Positions 42,295 to 50,315 of a stretch of 64,000 nt of DNA are shown one piece after another (positions within the stretch are counted from its first letter, which is position 1; every line of letters begins with the position of its first letter). The stretch lies in NCBI GenBank assembly GCA_018821435.1, contig JAHJME010000027.1, positions 1 through 64,000 on the forward strand, given 5' to 3'. Under the pieces are notes generated by a model. That model saw only the letters and a list, made by a program, of their open reading frames with translations, searched no databases and was not told the origin of the DNA. Source of the stretch: Alphaproteobacteria bacterium. GTDB taxonomy: Bacteria; Pseudomonadota; Alphaproteobacteria; Caulobacterales; Caulobacteraceae. The position numbers and the translations under genes were made by a program.

Positions 42295-43758
42295 ATGACC
42301 GAGCTGATCCCCCTGGCGTCGCTCCCCGCGCGGTTCGCCGCCGAGCGGCCGGACGCCATCGCCGTCACCTCGGCGAGCGGCGACTTGACCTGGGGCGAGC
42401 TGGACCGGCGCACCAACCGCATCGCGCGCGCGCTGGAAGCCCTGGGCGTGCGCGCCAACGACTTCGTCACCCTGGCCCTGCCGAACGACGCCTGTTTCGT
42501 CGAGGCGGTCTGGGGCATCTGGAAGGCGGGCGCGACACCCCAGCCGGTGTCGTGGCGCCTGCCGCCGGCCGAGGTCGCCGGCATCGTGGAACTGGCCAAC
42601 CCGCCGGTGGTGATCGCCGGACCCGAGATCCAGGTCGTCGGCCGGCCGCGCCTCTCGGTCGCCGACCTGCTAGCCGCGTCGGACGACGCGGGCCCGCTGC
42701 CCGACCGCATCGCGCTCCACGCCAACGCCTTGACCTCGGGCGGCTCCACCGGACGGCCCAAGCTGATCGTCTCGAACGAGCCGGCGGCGGTGATGGAAGG
42801 CAAGATTTCGTCCTGGCGGGTGGGGCCGGACAGCATCTCCGTGGTGCCGGGCCCGCTCTACCACAGCGGCCCCTGGGGCGGCGCCTTCACCACCCTGATG
42901 GCCGGCGGCCGGCTGGTGGTGCTGCCGCGCTTCGAGCCCGAGGCGGTGCTGCAGGCCGTGGCGACGCACCGGGCGACCTGGCTCTACCAGGTGCCGACGA
43001 TGATGGGCCGGATCTGGCGGCTGCCGGACGACGTGAAGGCCGCCTACGACCTCTCGTCGCTGCAAAGCGTCTGGCACCTGGCCGCGCCGTGTCCGCCGTG
43101 GCTCAAGGAGGCCTGGATCGGCTGGGTCGGCGGCGAGGTGCTGATGGAGCTCTACTCGGGCACCGAAGGCATCGCCGTCACCAAGATCAGCGGGACCGAA
43201 TGGCTGGCGCACCGCGGTTCGGTGGGGCGCGTGATGTCCGGCGAGATGAAGGTCGTCGACGCCGAGGGGCGGACGGTCCCGGCCGGCGTGCACGGCGAGA
43301 TCTATCTACGTCCCGGGGCCGAGCGCGGCGGCATGCCCTATCACTACGTCGGCGCCGAGGCCCGCGCGCAGCCCGGCGGCTGGGAGTCGCTGGGCGACAT
43401 GGGCTGGTTCGACGCGGAGGGGTATCTGTACCTGGGCGACCGGCGCACCGACATGATCCTGGTGGGCGGCGCCAACGTCTATCCGGCCGAGGTCGAGGCG
43501 GCGCTGGGCCAGCATCCGCTGGTGCTGTCGTCGGCGGTGATCGGCCTGCCCGACGACGACATGGGCAACCGGATCCACGCCATCGTGCAGCCGGCTGCGG
43601 GCCTGGACCTGGACGATCTGCAACGGCACTTGGCCGAGCACCTGGTCGGCTACAAGCGGCCCCGGAGCTTCGAACTGATCGACGAGCCGTTGCGCGACGA
43701 GGCTGGCAAGGTGCGCCGCAGTCAGTTGCGCGACGCACGGCTCGCGGCGACCTCCTAG
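42295..43758 (+). CDS. AMP-forming acyl-CoA ligase (ANL superfamily)
   Basis: 487 residues. ANL motifs in order: P-loop ALTSGGSTGRPKLIVSNEPA, LYHSGPWGGAF, ELYSGTEGIAVT (A5), WESLGDMGWFDAEGYLYLGDRRTD (A7-A8 hinge), GGANVYPAEVE, and the C-terminal Lys in RDEAGKVRRSQLRD. These ligases activate a carboxylate with ATP to an acyl-AMP and then to the CoA thioester. Length is a little below the usual 500-560. The Pfam-like spelling resembles FadD3/steroid-acid or bile-acid ligases, but the N-terminal specificity pocket cannot be read. Its stop overlaps that of the convergent gntR-type gene by 2 bases. Confidence 0.88.
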   Translation: MTELIPLASLPARFAAERPDAIAVTSASGDLTWGELDRRTNRIARALEALGVRANDFVTLALPNDACFVEAVWGIWKAGATPQPVSWRLPPAEVAGIVELANPPVVIAGPEIQVVGRPRLSVADLLAASDDAGPLPDRIALHANALTSGGSTGRPKLIVSNEPAAVMEGKISSWRVGPDSISVVPGPLYHSGPWGGAFTTLMAGGRLVVLPRFEPEAVLQAVATHRATWLYQVPTMMGRIWRLPDDVKAAYDLSSLQSVWHLAAPCPPWLKEAWIGWVGGEVLMELYSGTEGIAVTKISGTEWLAHRGSVGRVMSGEMKVVDAEGRTVPAGVHGEIYLRPGAERGGMPYHYVGAEARAQPGGWESLGDMGWFDAEGYLYLGDRRTDMILVGGANVYPAEVEAALGQHPLVLSSAVIGLPDDDMGNRIHAIVQPAAGLDLDDLQRHLAEHLVGYKRPRSFELIDEPLRDEAGKVRRSQLRDARLAATS

Positions 43759-44537
43759 TAGACCGAGATCAGGGCGTCCTCGCCCAGCTCGGTCAGGATG
43801 ACCTTGCGCGAGCGCTGCATGTGATAGCGCCAGATGGTCTCGGCCGCGTCGCCGTCCTTCGACGCGATCGTCTCAACCAGCTGCATGTGGGTGTTGTAGG
43901 ACGCCTTGTTCAGCGTCGCCTGGTCGGGCCTGGCGCGGGCGATGAAGCGGTTGAGCTGGCGCAGGTACAGCTCGTCCAGCATGCCGACGAACAGGGCCAG
44001 GGTGATGTTGCCGGCCTGGCGAACCAGGATGCGGTGGAACTCGGCCGCGGCGATCCCGAACGCGCGGAAGTCGGTCATGTGCTCGCGTTCGTACTCGACG
44101 TGCGCGCGCAGCTCGTCCAGGTCCGCCTCGGTCCGGTTCATGGCCAGCTGATGGATCAGCGGCGGCTCCATGATCAGCCGCGCGTCGAACAGCTCCCGCA
44201 GCGTCGCGCCGCGGATCTGCAGCAGGATGCCGATGGACTTGGCCGCGGTGTCGTCACGCGGCAGGCGGATGCGGGCGCCGCCCCGGGCGCCCCGCTTCAC
44301 CTCGATCAGCGATTCGGCTTCCAGGATCCGGAACGCCTCGCGCAGCGAGGCCCGCGAGACGTGGAATTCGATCATCAGTTCGGGTTCGGAGGGCAGGGCG
44401 TCGCCCGACTTCAGCTCGCCCTGGACGACGCGCTGGCGGATCGTCTCCGCGATGAGTTCGGCGGCCTTGGGAATGCGGATCGACCGCTCGTTCGCCGGGC
44501 CCTCGTCGCCGCCCGACGCGCTGGTTTTCTTCCTCAA
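43755..44537 (-). CDS. GntR-family regulator, FadR/FCD subgroup
   Basis: 260 residues from TTG 44537 (no ATG exists before residue ~54; GGGGA lies 8 bases upstream). N-terminal winged helix: AAELIAETIRQRVVQGELKSGD, ALPSEPELMIEFHVSRASL, REAFRILEAESLIEVKRG. The C-terminal FCD domain (ELFDARLIMEPPLIHQLAM, EFHRILVRQAGNITLALFVGML) binds an acid through a metal or Asp/His cluster. FCD regulators usually repress catabolic operons until an acidic inducer appears. It is divergent from the esterase-TonB-receptor genes, so these and the upstream ligase operon are likely targets. Convergent overlap with the ligase gene is 2 bases. Confidence 0.87.
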   Translation of the reverse strand: MRKKTSASGGDEGPANERSIRIPKAAELIAETIRQRVVQGELKSGDALPSEPELMIEFHVSRASLREAFRILEAESLIEVKRGARGGARIRLPRDDTAAKSIGILLQIRGATLRELFDARLIMEPPLIHQLAMNRTEADLDELRAHVEYEREHMTDFRAFGIAAAEFHRILVRQAGNITLALFVGMLDELYLRQLNRFIARARPDQATLNKASYNTHMQLVETIASKDGDAAETIWRYHMQRSRKVILTELGEDALISVY

Positions 44538-44706
44538 GGCTATGTCCCCAGCTCCTCGCCCCAGGCGGAGCGACGTCTCAACCCAGAACCCAACGCAATG
44601 CCAGATTCCTTAGTCGGATGAATACCCTGCGGCAACCGCCGCGCCGAGTGTTCCCCGATGCGACGCCACCCCGAGTTGTACAGACTAAATCGTGTTGCGT
44701 TCGAGA

Positions 44707-44734
44707 TACAGTGTAATCATTAAATGATAAACTG
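44707..44734. promoter_or_regulatory. Shared element copy E with an extended dyad, candidate GntR operator
   Basis: TACAGTGTAATCATT (44707-44721) matches the shared element. It lies within a larger dyad: ATCATT-A-AATGAT (44716-44728), flanked by CAGT (44709-44712) and ACTG (44731-44734). This is in the gap between the divergent gntR-type gene and the esterase gene. An ATG at 44724 lies inside the dyad, which argues against it as the esterase start. Confidence 0.5.
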
Positions 44735-44762
44735 TGCGGGATACGGCGTGGGAAAGTGGCGG

Positions 44763-46331
44763 ATGAGCTGGCGCGCGGGGGCGATGGCGATCGGGCTGGG
44801 ACTGGGCCTTGCGGCGGGTCCGGCGTCGGCCGCCGTGACCGGCGATCCGGTCCGCCTGGACAGTGGCGAGGTCAGTGGCGCCTGGCGCGAGAATGCCGCC
44901 GTCCGCGCCTATCTGGGCATCCCGTTCGCGGCCCCGCCGGTGGGCGATCTGCGGTGGCGGCCGCCACGGCCGGCGCCGGCCTGGGGCGGCGTGCGGGCCG
45001 CGACCGCCGTCGGCCCGCAGTGTCCGCAACGGCCGACGCCGCGGGCCTCGGTGGGGTTCGAAGTCTATGGCGCGCCGGCGCAGGACGAGGATTGCCTGAG
45101 CCTGAACGTCTGGGCCCCGCCCGCCGCGCCGGGCGTCAAGCGCCCGGTCATGGTGTGGATCTACGGCGGGTCATTCGACCACGGCGGGTCGGGCTATCCG
45201 GTCTATGACGGCGCGCGGCTGGCCCGGCGCGGCGTGGTGGTGGTCAGCTTCAACTACCGGATCGGCGTCCTGGGCTTCATGGCTCACCCCGAACTGACGG
45301 CGGAGGGCGGCGGCGCGTCGGGGAACTACGGCTTCCTGGACCAGGCCGCGGCGCTGGCGTGGGTAAAGCGCAATATCGCCGCGTTCGGCGGCGACCCGTC
45401 GCAGGTGACGGTCTTCGGCCAGTCTGCGGGGGCGGGCGGGGTCTATGCCCTGATGGCCGCGCCGCAGGCGCGGGGTCTGTTCAAGGGCGCCATCGCTGAA
45501 AGTCTGGGCCTGTTCCAAATGGGCGGGTTGGCGGACGGGGAGGCGAACGGCCGCCGAATCGCCGCGGCACTCGGCGCCGGATCGATCGCCGATCTGCGCC
45601 GCCTGCCGGCCGAGCGGCTGCTGGCCGACGGGTTGGGCGCGCAGCCGATCGTCGACGGCCACTTCCTGACCGCGCCTCTGGGCGAGACCTTCGCGCGCGG
45701 CGCCCAGGCGCGTGTGCCCCTGCTGACCGGCTGGAACGCCGACGAGGGGACCAAGTATCCGGTGTTTCCGACCCCCCAGGCGTTCGGCGCGGTGCTCAAG
45801 GCGGTGTTCGGCGTCAACGCCGCGCGGGCGGCGGCGCAGTTCCCGACATCCACCGACGCCGAGGCGGTGACCCAGAGCCTGGCGCTGACCCGCGACGTCG
45901 GGTTCGCGGCGGAGATCTATCGCGCAGCGCAGCTGCACGCCCGCGCCGGGGCGCCCGTCTATCTGTACCACTTCGCGCGGCGCAGCCCGTTCCGGCCGGA
46001 TCAGCATGTCGCCGAGATCGAACCGGCCACGCGCCTGGGCGCCTATCACGCCGCCGAGGTCCCCTATGTGTTCGGGACGCTGGGCGTCCTGGACCGCGAC
46101 TTCCAGCCCGTGGATCGAGCGCTCTCCGAGCGCCTGCAGAGCGCGTGGGTGAGCTTCGCGACCTGGGGCGATCCCAACGGCCCACCCAGGTCGCCGGCGC
46201 GCTGGCCGCGCTTTCAAGACGGCGCCGCCCAGGTGCTTCACCTCGGCGACGCGGTGCGTGTCGGAGCCGTCCCGAACGTCGAGCGGCTGCGCTTCATCAA
46301 CAGCGTTCCGGTGCGCATGCCGGGTGGCTGA
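44763..46331 (+). CDS. Exported type-B carboxylesterase
   Basis: About 522 residues from ATG 44763, which gives a clean signal peptide (MSWRAGAMAIGLGLGLAAG, cleavage near ASAAV). The alternative ATG at 44724 lies in the operator-like dyad. Motifs: YLGIPFAAPPVGDLRWRPP, DEDCLSLNVWAPP, oxyanion WIYGGSFDHGG, nucleophile Ser221 in FGQSAGAGG, acid in TGWNADEGTK, and His in YHAAEVPYVFG. It is a paralog of the esterase at 32765-34210 but is exported, so it would act on esters in the periplasm or at the outer membrane. A TonB receptor gene follows 153 bases on. Confidence 0.87.
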   Translation: MSWRAGAMAIGLGLGLAAGPASAAVTGDPVRLDSGEVSGAWRENAAVRAYLGIPFAAPPVGDLRWRPPRPAPAWGGVRAATAVGPQCPQRPTPRASVGFEVYGAPAQDEDCLSLNVWAPPAAPGVKRPVMVWIYGGSFDHGGSGYPVYDGARLARRGVVVVSFNYRIGVLGFMAHPELTAEGGGASGNYGFLDQAAALAWVKRNIAAFGGDPSQVTVFGQSAGAGGVYALMAAPQARGLFKGAIAESLGLFQMGGLADGEANGRRIAAALGAGSIADLRRLPAERLLADGLGAQPIVDGHFLTAPLGETFARGAQARVPLLTGWNADEGTKYPVFPTPQAFGAVLKAVFGVNAARAAAQFPTSTDAEAVTQSLALTRDVGFAAEIYRAAQLHARAGAPVYLYHFARRSPFRPDQHVAEIEPATRLGAYHAAEVPYVFGTLGVLDRDFQPVDRALSERLQSAWVSFATWGDPNGPPRSPARWPRFQDGAAQVLHLGDAVRVGAVPNVERLRFINSVPVRMPGG

Positions 46332-46388
46332 TCGACGCCGCGACGGTTTTCGACACGATTGCGGAACGAAATTACAAATGGCGCTGGA

Positions 46389-46403
46389 TATAGGATAATA
46401 TTT
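46389..46403 (+). promoter_or_regulatory. AT-rich shared element, copy F (TATAGGATAATATTT)
   Basis: 81 bases before the second TonB-receptor gene. It is nearly the same as the copy before the acyl-CoA dehydrogenase operon at 34244. It may be a promoter core (GATAAT as -10) or a regulator site. Confidence 0.5.
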
Positions 46404-46484
46404 GCATTAATTAGGCAGAAGGCGTCGCGGGTACCGGCAAGGCGACGCCACCAACACATACGCCGGACATCAAGGGGGTGCGCC

Positions 46485-48680
46485 ATGGGCCAACTGGGTC
46501 GTCGATGCCTTATGTCTGCATTGCTGTCGGGCGTCGCCCTGACCGCCATGCCGAGCTTCGCCGCCGCCGCCGAGGCGGAGACCGGGAACCAGATCGAAGA
46601 GCTGATCGTCACCGCGCAAAAGCGCGAGCAGAGCCTTCAGGACGTGCCGATCTCGATCACCGCGTTGTCGGGATCCGAGATCAAGAAGGCCGCGCTGACC
46701 ACCTTCATGGACCTGCAGCAATACGCGCCGGGCATGATCATCAATAACAACGGCGACAGCCGCGTGGCCACGATCAACATGCGTGGCGTCGGCTCCTCGC
46801 AGGACTCGGGCAAGCAGTCCTCGATCGGCATCTTCATCGACGGCGTGTTCATGTCGCGGATCGGCCAGGGCATCGGCGATCTGCTGGACATCGAGCGTGT
46901 GGAAATCCTGCGCGGACCGCAGGGCACGCTGTTCGGCATGAACACCGCCGGCGGCCTGATCCACATCATCACTGCCAAGCCGAACGTCGATGAGTACCAG
47001 GGCTACGCCGAGGTCATCGCCGGCAACTACAACCGCATCGAGGCGCGGGGCAGCGTCACCGGGCCGATCATCCCCGGCAAGCTGGGCTTCAGCCTGGCCG
47101 CCTACACGCTGCAGCGCGACGGCATCATGTACAACGCGACGATGCAGCGTCACGTCGACGACCAGAAGAAGACGGGCGTCCGGGCCAAGCTGCGCTACGT
47201 CAGCGACAACTTCGACTACACCCTGATCGCCGACCAGGCGCGCGAAGACAGCGAATGCTGCGCCAACCTGCTGTTGTTCCTGAAGCCGGGGGCCAACATC
47301 CTGGGCATCCCGGTCGCCCCGCTGGCGCCGGCCGGCTATCCGTACAGCCGCGTGGTGGTCACCGGCCACCAGAACACCAACCAGAACCACGGCGGCGGCA
47401 TCTCCGGCGAAGGCAACTGGACCATCGGCGGCGGCAACATCATCACTTCGGTGACGGCGGCCCGGACCTGGAAGATCTCGGCCGACAGCGACACCGACTC
47501 GCTGCCGATCAACATCACCGACGGCCTGTTCGTGCATCAGAGCCACCGCCAGTTCAGCCAGGAACTGCGGCTGACGTCGCCGTCCGGCCAGAAGCTGGAA
47601 TACGTGGCGGGCCTGTTCTACTTCACCCGCGAAGCCATCGATAACCAGTACGTCGGCGTGATCCCGCTGCGCAGCGGCGGCGACGGCCGCGCCTACAACG
47701 ACTCCGACCACCACGACACGTCCAAGGCGGCGTTCGTGAACCTGACCTATCACCTGACCGACCAGTTCACCCTGGCCGGCGGGGCGCGCTACACGAAGGA
47801 GAACCAGCGGGTCTTCTTCAGCCAGATCTCGAACAACCTGGCGTTCCGGAACCTGGGCGTGCGCCGCGACAAGCGGAATGACGACGCGGTCACCTACACC
47901 CTCACCGGCAAGTACGACATCACGCCGGACGTCATGACCTACGTGACCTACGCGCGGGGCTTCAAGCCGGGGGGCTTCGACCTGACCCGCCTGCCGAACT
48001 TCAACCGCTTCCAGTTCGAAGAAGAGAAGAACGACAACATCGAAGTGGGCATGAAGGGGTCGTTCTTCGACCGCCGGCTTTCGGTGACGGGTGCGGTGTT
48101 CCACACCAAGTACAAGAACTTCCAGACCCTGGCCTTCGACGGCCTGACGCTGGTCACGGCCAACGCGCCCAAGTTCACCACCAAGGGCCTCGAGCTGGAA
48201 GCCATCGCCCAGCCGGTCGACGGGCTGCGGCTGCAGGCGGCCTACGCCTACACCGACGCAGAGTACGACGACTTCCCCAACGGCCAATGCCCGGCCGGCG
48301 CGCCGACCCCGGTCTGCGACCTGTCCGGCAAGCCCCTTTCCGGGACGCCGAAGAACTCGTTCAACGCCTCGGCCGAATATCGCGTGCCGCTCGGCCAGTC
48401 CGACTGGTCGGGCTATGTCCGCGGCGAGATCTCGCACCGGAGCAAGGTCTACCTGACCCAGTCGCTGGACCCGAACCTGATCCAGAACAGCTTCAACATC
48501 GTCAACGCTCGCCTGGGGGTCGTCAGCAAGGACGGCATTCTGCTCGAGGTGTGGGCGCGCAACCTGTTCAACAAGGACTTCATCCAGCTGGGCTTCAACG
48601 CCCCGCTGATCACCGGCGGCTACGCGGGCTTCCTGAACGAGCCCCGCATGGTCGGCGGCCGGGTCAGCAAGACCTTCTGA
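46485..48680 (+). CDS. TonB-dependent outer-membrane receptor (paralog 2 of 3)
   Basis: 731 residues from ATG 46485, with AAGGGGG 7 bases upstream. Signal peptide ending near SFAAAAEA, then EELIVTAQKREQSLQDVPISI (TonB box and plug start), FIDGVFMSRIGQG, RGPQGTLFGMNTAGGL, and a barrel ending GGRVSKTF. Vicinal cysteines Cys258-Cys259 (DSECCA) align with those in the other two receptors. It is more similar to the third receptor than to the first in the plug (both AQKRE, IFIDGVFM / VFIDGVFM). Expected function is TonB-driven uptake of a related compound. A strong GC hairpin follows the stop. Confidence 0.92.
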   Translation: MGQLGRRCLMSALLSGVALTAMPSFAAAAEAETGNQIEELIVTAQKREQSLQDVPISITALSGSEIKKAALTTFMDLQQYAPGMIINNNGDSRVATINMRGVGSSQDSGKQSSIGIFIDGVFMSRIGQGIGDLLDIERVEILRGPQGTLFGMNTAGGLIHIITAKPNVDEYQGYAEVIAGNYNRIEARGSVTGPIIPGKLGFSLAAYTLQRDGIMYNATMQRHVDDQKKTGVRAKLRYVSDNFDYTLIADQAREDSECCANLLLFLKPGANILGIPVAPLAPAGYPYSRVVVTGHQNTNQNHGGGISGEGNWTIGGGNIITSVTAARTWKISADSDTDSLPINITDGLFVHQSHRQFSQELRLTSPSGQKLEYVAGLFYFTREAIDNQYVGVIPLRSGGDGRAYNDSDHHDTSKAAFVNLTYHLTDQFTLAGGARYTKENQRVFFSQISNNLAFRNLGVRRDKRNDDAVTYTLTGKYDITPDVMTYVTYARGFKPGGFDLTRLPNFNRFQFEEEKNDNIEVGMKGSFFDRRLSVTGAVFHTKYKNFQTLAFDGLTLVTANAPKFTTKGLELEAIAQPVDGLRLQAAYAYTDAEYDDFPNGQCPAGAPTPVCDLSGKPLSGTPKNSFNASAEYRVPLGQSDWSGYVRGEISHRSKVYLTQSLDPNLIQNSFNIVNARLGVVSKDGILLEVWARNLFNKDFIQLGFNAPLITGGYAGFLNEPRMVGGRVSKTF

Positions 48681-48691
48681 ACCTGACCGGA

Positions 48692-48714
48692 GGGGCGCGG
48701 CCCGGCCGCGCCCC
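48692..48714 (+). terminator. GC hairpin after the second TonB-receptor gene
   Basis: GGGGCGCGG (48692-48700), a 5-base loop, and CCGCGCCCC (48706-48714) make a perfect 9-bp stem 12 bases after the stop. There is no T-run, so it may attenuate or protect mRNA rather than end transcription. Confidence 0.45.
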
Positions 48715-48748
48715 GACGCCGTGAGCGATCCGGCGACAAGGAGGAAGC

Positions 48749-50065
48749 GTGGACACCCCTAGCCCTGCGATTAGTTCTGGCCGCGCCTGGTATGCGGTGC
48801 TGCTGCTGGGCACGCTGTACATCGTCGCCTTCGTCGACCGGGCCATCCTGGGCCTGCTGGTCGAGCCGATCAAAGCCGACCTGGGCGTCACCGACAATCA
48901 GATGAGCCTGCTCATCGGGGCGACCTTCGCGGTCTTCTATTCCCTCGTGGGCCTGCCGCTCGGACGGTTGGCGGACCGGATCAGCCGCCGCCAGATCATC
49001 ATCGCCACGGCGCTGGTCTGGGGCAGCTGCACCTTCGCCTCGGGCTTCGCCACCACCTTCCTGTTCCTCTGCCTTATGCGGATCGGCGTGGCGGTGGGGG
49101 AGGCGGCCCTGACCCCCAGCGTCACCTCGCTGATCTCCGACATGTTCCCGCGCGAACGGCGGGCGCGGGCGATGGGCATCTATGTCGCCATGGGCAACAT
49201 GGGCGCCAAGCTGGCCTATGTGATCGGCGGGCTGGTGCTGGCGGCGATCGGCACGCGGCTTGTCCTCGACCTGCCGGTGCTGGGCGCCGTGAAGCCTTGG
49301 CAGGCGGTGTTCATGACGGTCGCGGCGCCCGCGCTGCTGATCGCGCTGCTGATCTTCTTCACGCTTCCCGAGCCCGCCCGACCGATGGCGGCGCAGGCCG
49401 CGCCGGTCGGCAAGAAGCCCATCGCCGCGCTGCAGTCGCGCTGGCGGCCGCTGGTCCTGCTGTTCGTGGGCGGCGCTTTGGGTCAGACGATCGTGCTGGG
49501 GATGAGCGCCTGGGCGCCCAGCTACCTGCTGCGCGAGTTCGGCTGGCAGATCTCCGAGGCCGGCATCTACATCGGCGCGGCCGCCACCGCCGGCGGGGTG
49601 TCGGGCGTGCTGATCTTCAGCAACCTGGTGGAGTGGCTGGTGCGCCGCGGCCACCTGAACGCCCTGCCCATGACCCTGGTCTGCGGTCTGCTGAGCGGCT
49701 CGGCCCTGATGGTCGCGGCGGGGCTGGCGGCGACGCCGATGCTGTTCCTGGTGCTGTTCGCCCTGGGTCTCTTCGCGCTCTCGGGCACCGGCGTGATGTG
49801 CATGGTCGCGGTCCAGTGGACGGCGCCCACGACGCTGCGGGGCGAGCTGATGAGCACCTACCTGCTGATCAATTCGCTGCTGTCCATGGGCCTTGGCCCC
49901 AGCGCGATCACGCTGATTTCCGGTCTCTTCGGCGGCCCCGCCCATCTGGCCGCCGGCTTCATCGCGGTGGCGGCGGTCTGCGGCCCGTTGGGCGCGGCGG
50001 TCGTGCTGTCGACCCGGGCCAAGCTGGTGGCGCTTCACCGGGAGGCGATCGCCGACGGCGCGTGA
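48749..50065 (+). CDS. MFS transporter, spinster-like (paralog of the one at 26650)
   Basis: 438 residues from GTG 48749, with AAGGAGG 4 bases upstream. Twelve membrane segments. N-terminus GRAWYAVLLLGTLYIVAFVDRAILGLLVEP, motif A VGLPLGRLADRISRRQ, and RIGVAVGEAALTPSVTSLISDMFP are almost the same as in the transporter at 26650-28002. It lies between the second and third TonB-receptor genes, so it likely carries the compound taken up by one of them across the inner membrane. Import is inferred. A hairpin follows at 50092. Confidence 0.88.
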   Translation: MDTPSPAISSGRAWYAVLLLGTLYIVAFVDRAILGLLVEPIKADLGVTDNQMSLLIGATFAVFYSLVGLPLGRLADRISRRQIIIATALVWGSCTFASGFATTFLFLCLMRIGVAVGEAALTPSVTSLISDMFPRERRARAMGIYVAMGNMGAKLAYVIGGLVLAAIGTRLVLDLPVLGAVKPWQAVFMTVAAPALLIALLIFFTLPEPARPMAAQAAPVGKKPIAALQSRWRPLVLLFVGGALGQTIVLGMSAWAPSYLLREFGWQISEAGIYIGAAATAGGVSGVLIFSNLVEWLVRRGHLNALPMTLVCGLLSGSALMVAAGLAATPMLFLVLFALGLFALSGTGVMCMVAVQWTAPTTLRGELMSTYLLINSLLSMGLGPSAITLISGLFGGPAHLAAGFIAVAAVCGPLGAAVVLSTRAKLVALHREAIADGA

Positions 50066-50091
50066 CCCGCAACCTGGCTGGCCCGAAGCCA

Positions 50092-50111
50092 CGAGCGACC
50101 CAGGTCGCTCG
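50092..50111 (+). terminator. Hairpin after the MFS gene
   Basis: CGAGCGACC (50092-50100) and GGTCGCTCG (50103-50111) form a perfect 9-bp inverted repeat with a 2-base centre (in practice an 8-bp stem and 4-base loop), 27 bases after the stop. No T-run. Confidence 0.45.
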
Positions 50112-50208
50112 CGTCAGTCGTGCGCGGTCATAATGTCAGCAGTGAAGAACATATATTTTTCCAGCTTGCGGCTTATCTCAGGGAAAAGTGCAGATTATCA
50201 GCGATAAG

Positions 50209-50230
50209 TTTGTAAGTGATCGCTTATTTT
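50209..50230. promoter_or_regulatory. Dyad before the third TonB receptor, related to the downstream TetR operator
   Basis: TTTGTAAG (50209-50216), 6 bases, CTTATTTT (50223-50230). The left arm and the first four bases of the right arm match the dyad before the TetR gene at 55448-55469, with the same 6-base spacing. It lies 86 bases before the receptor ATG. The rest of the 250-base gap holds an AT-rich stretch (ATATATTTTT near 50150) but no gene. Confidence 0.6.
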
Positions 50231-50315
50231 CGTGGTGTGGACGCGATGAGTGTGCAACTTTGTGAGCGTGGAAGAACATTGCGGTACGCAGAGATCGCAG
50301 CGCGGGGGAAGCCGA

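Noticed and set aside
44724..44762. ATG at 44724 as start of the exported esterase
   Set aside because: It falls inside a dyad-symmetric regulatory sequence and would put 13 polar residues before the signal peptide.
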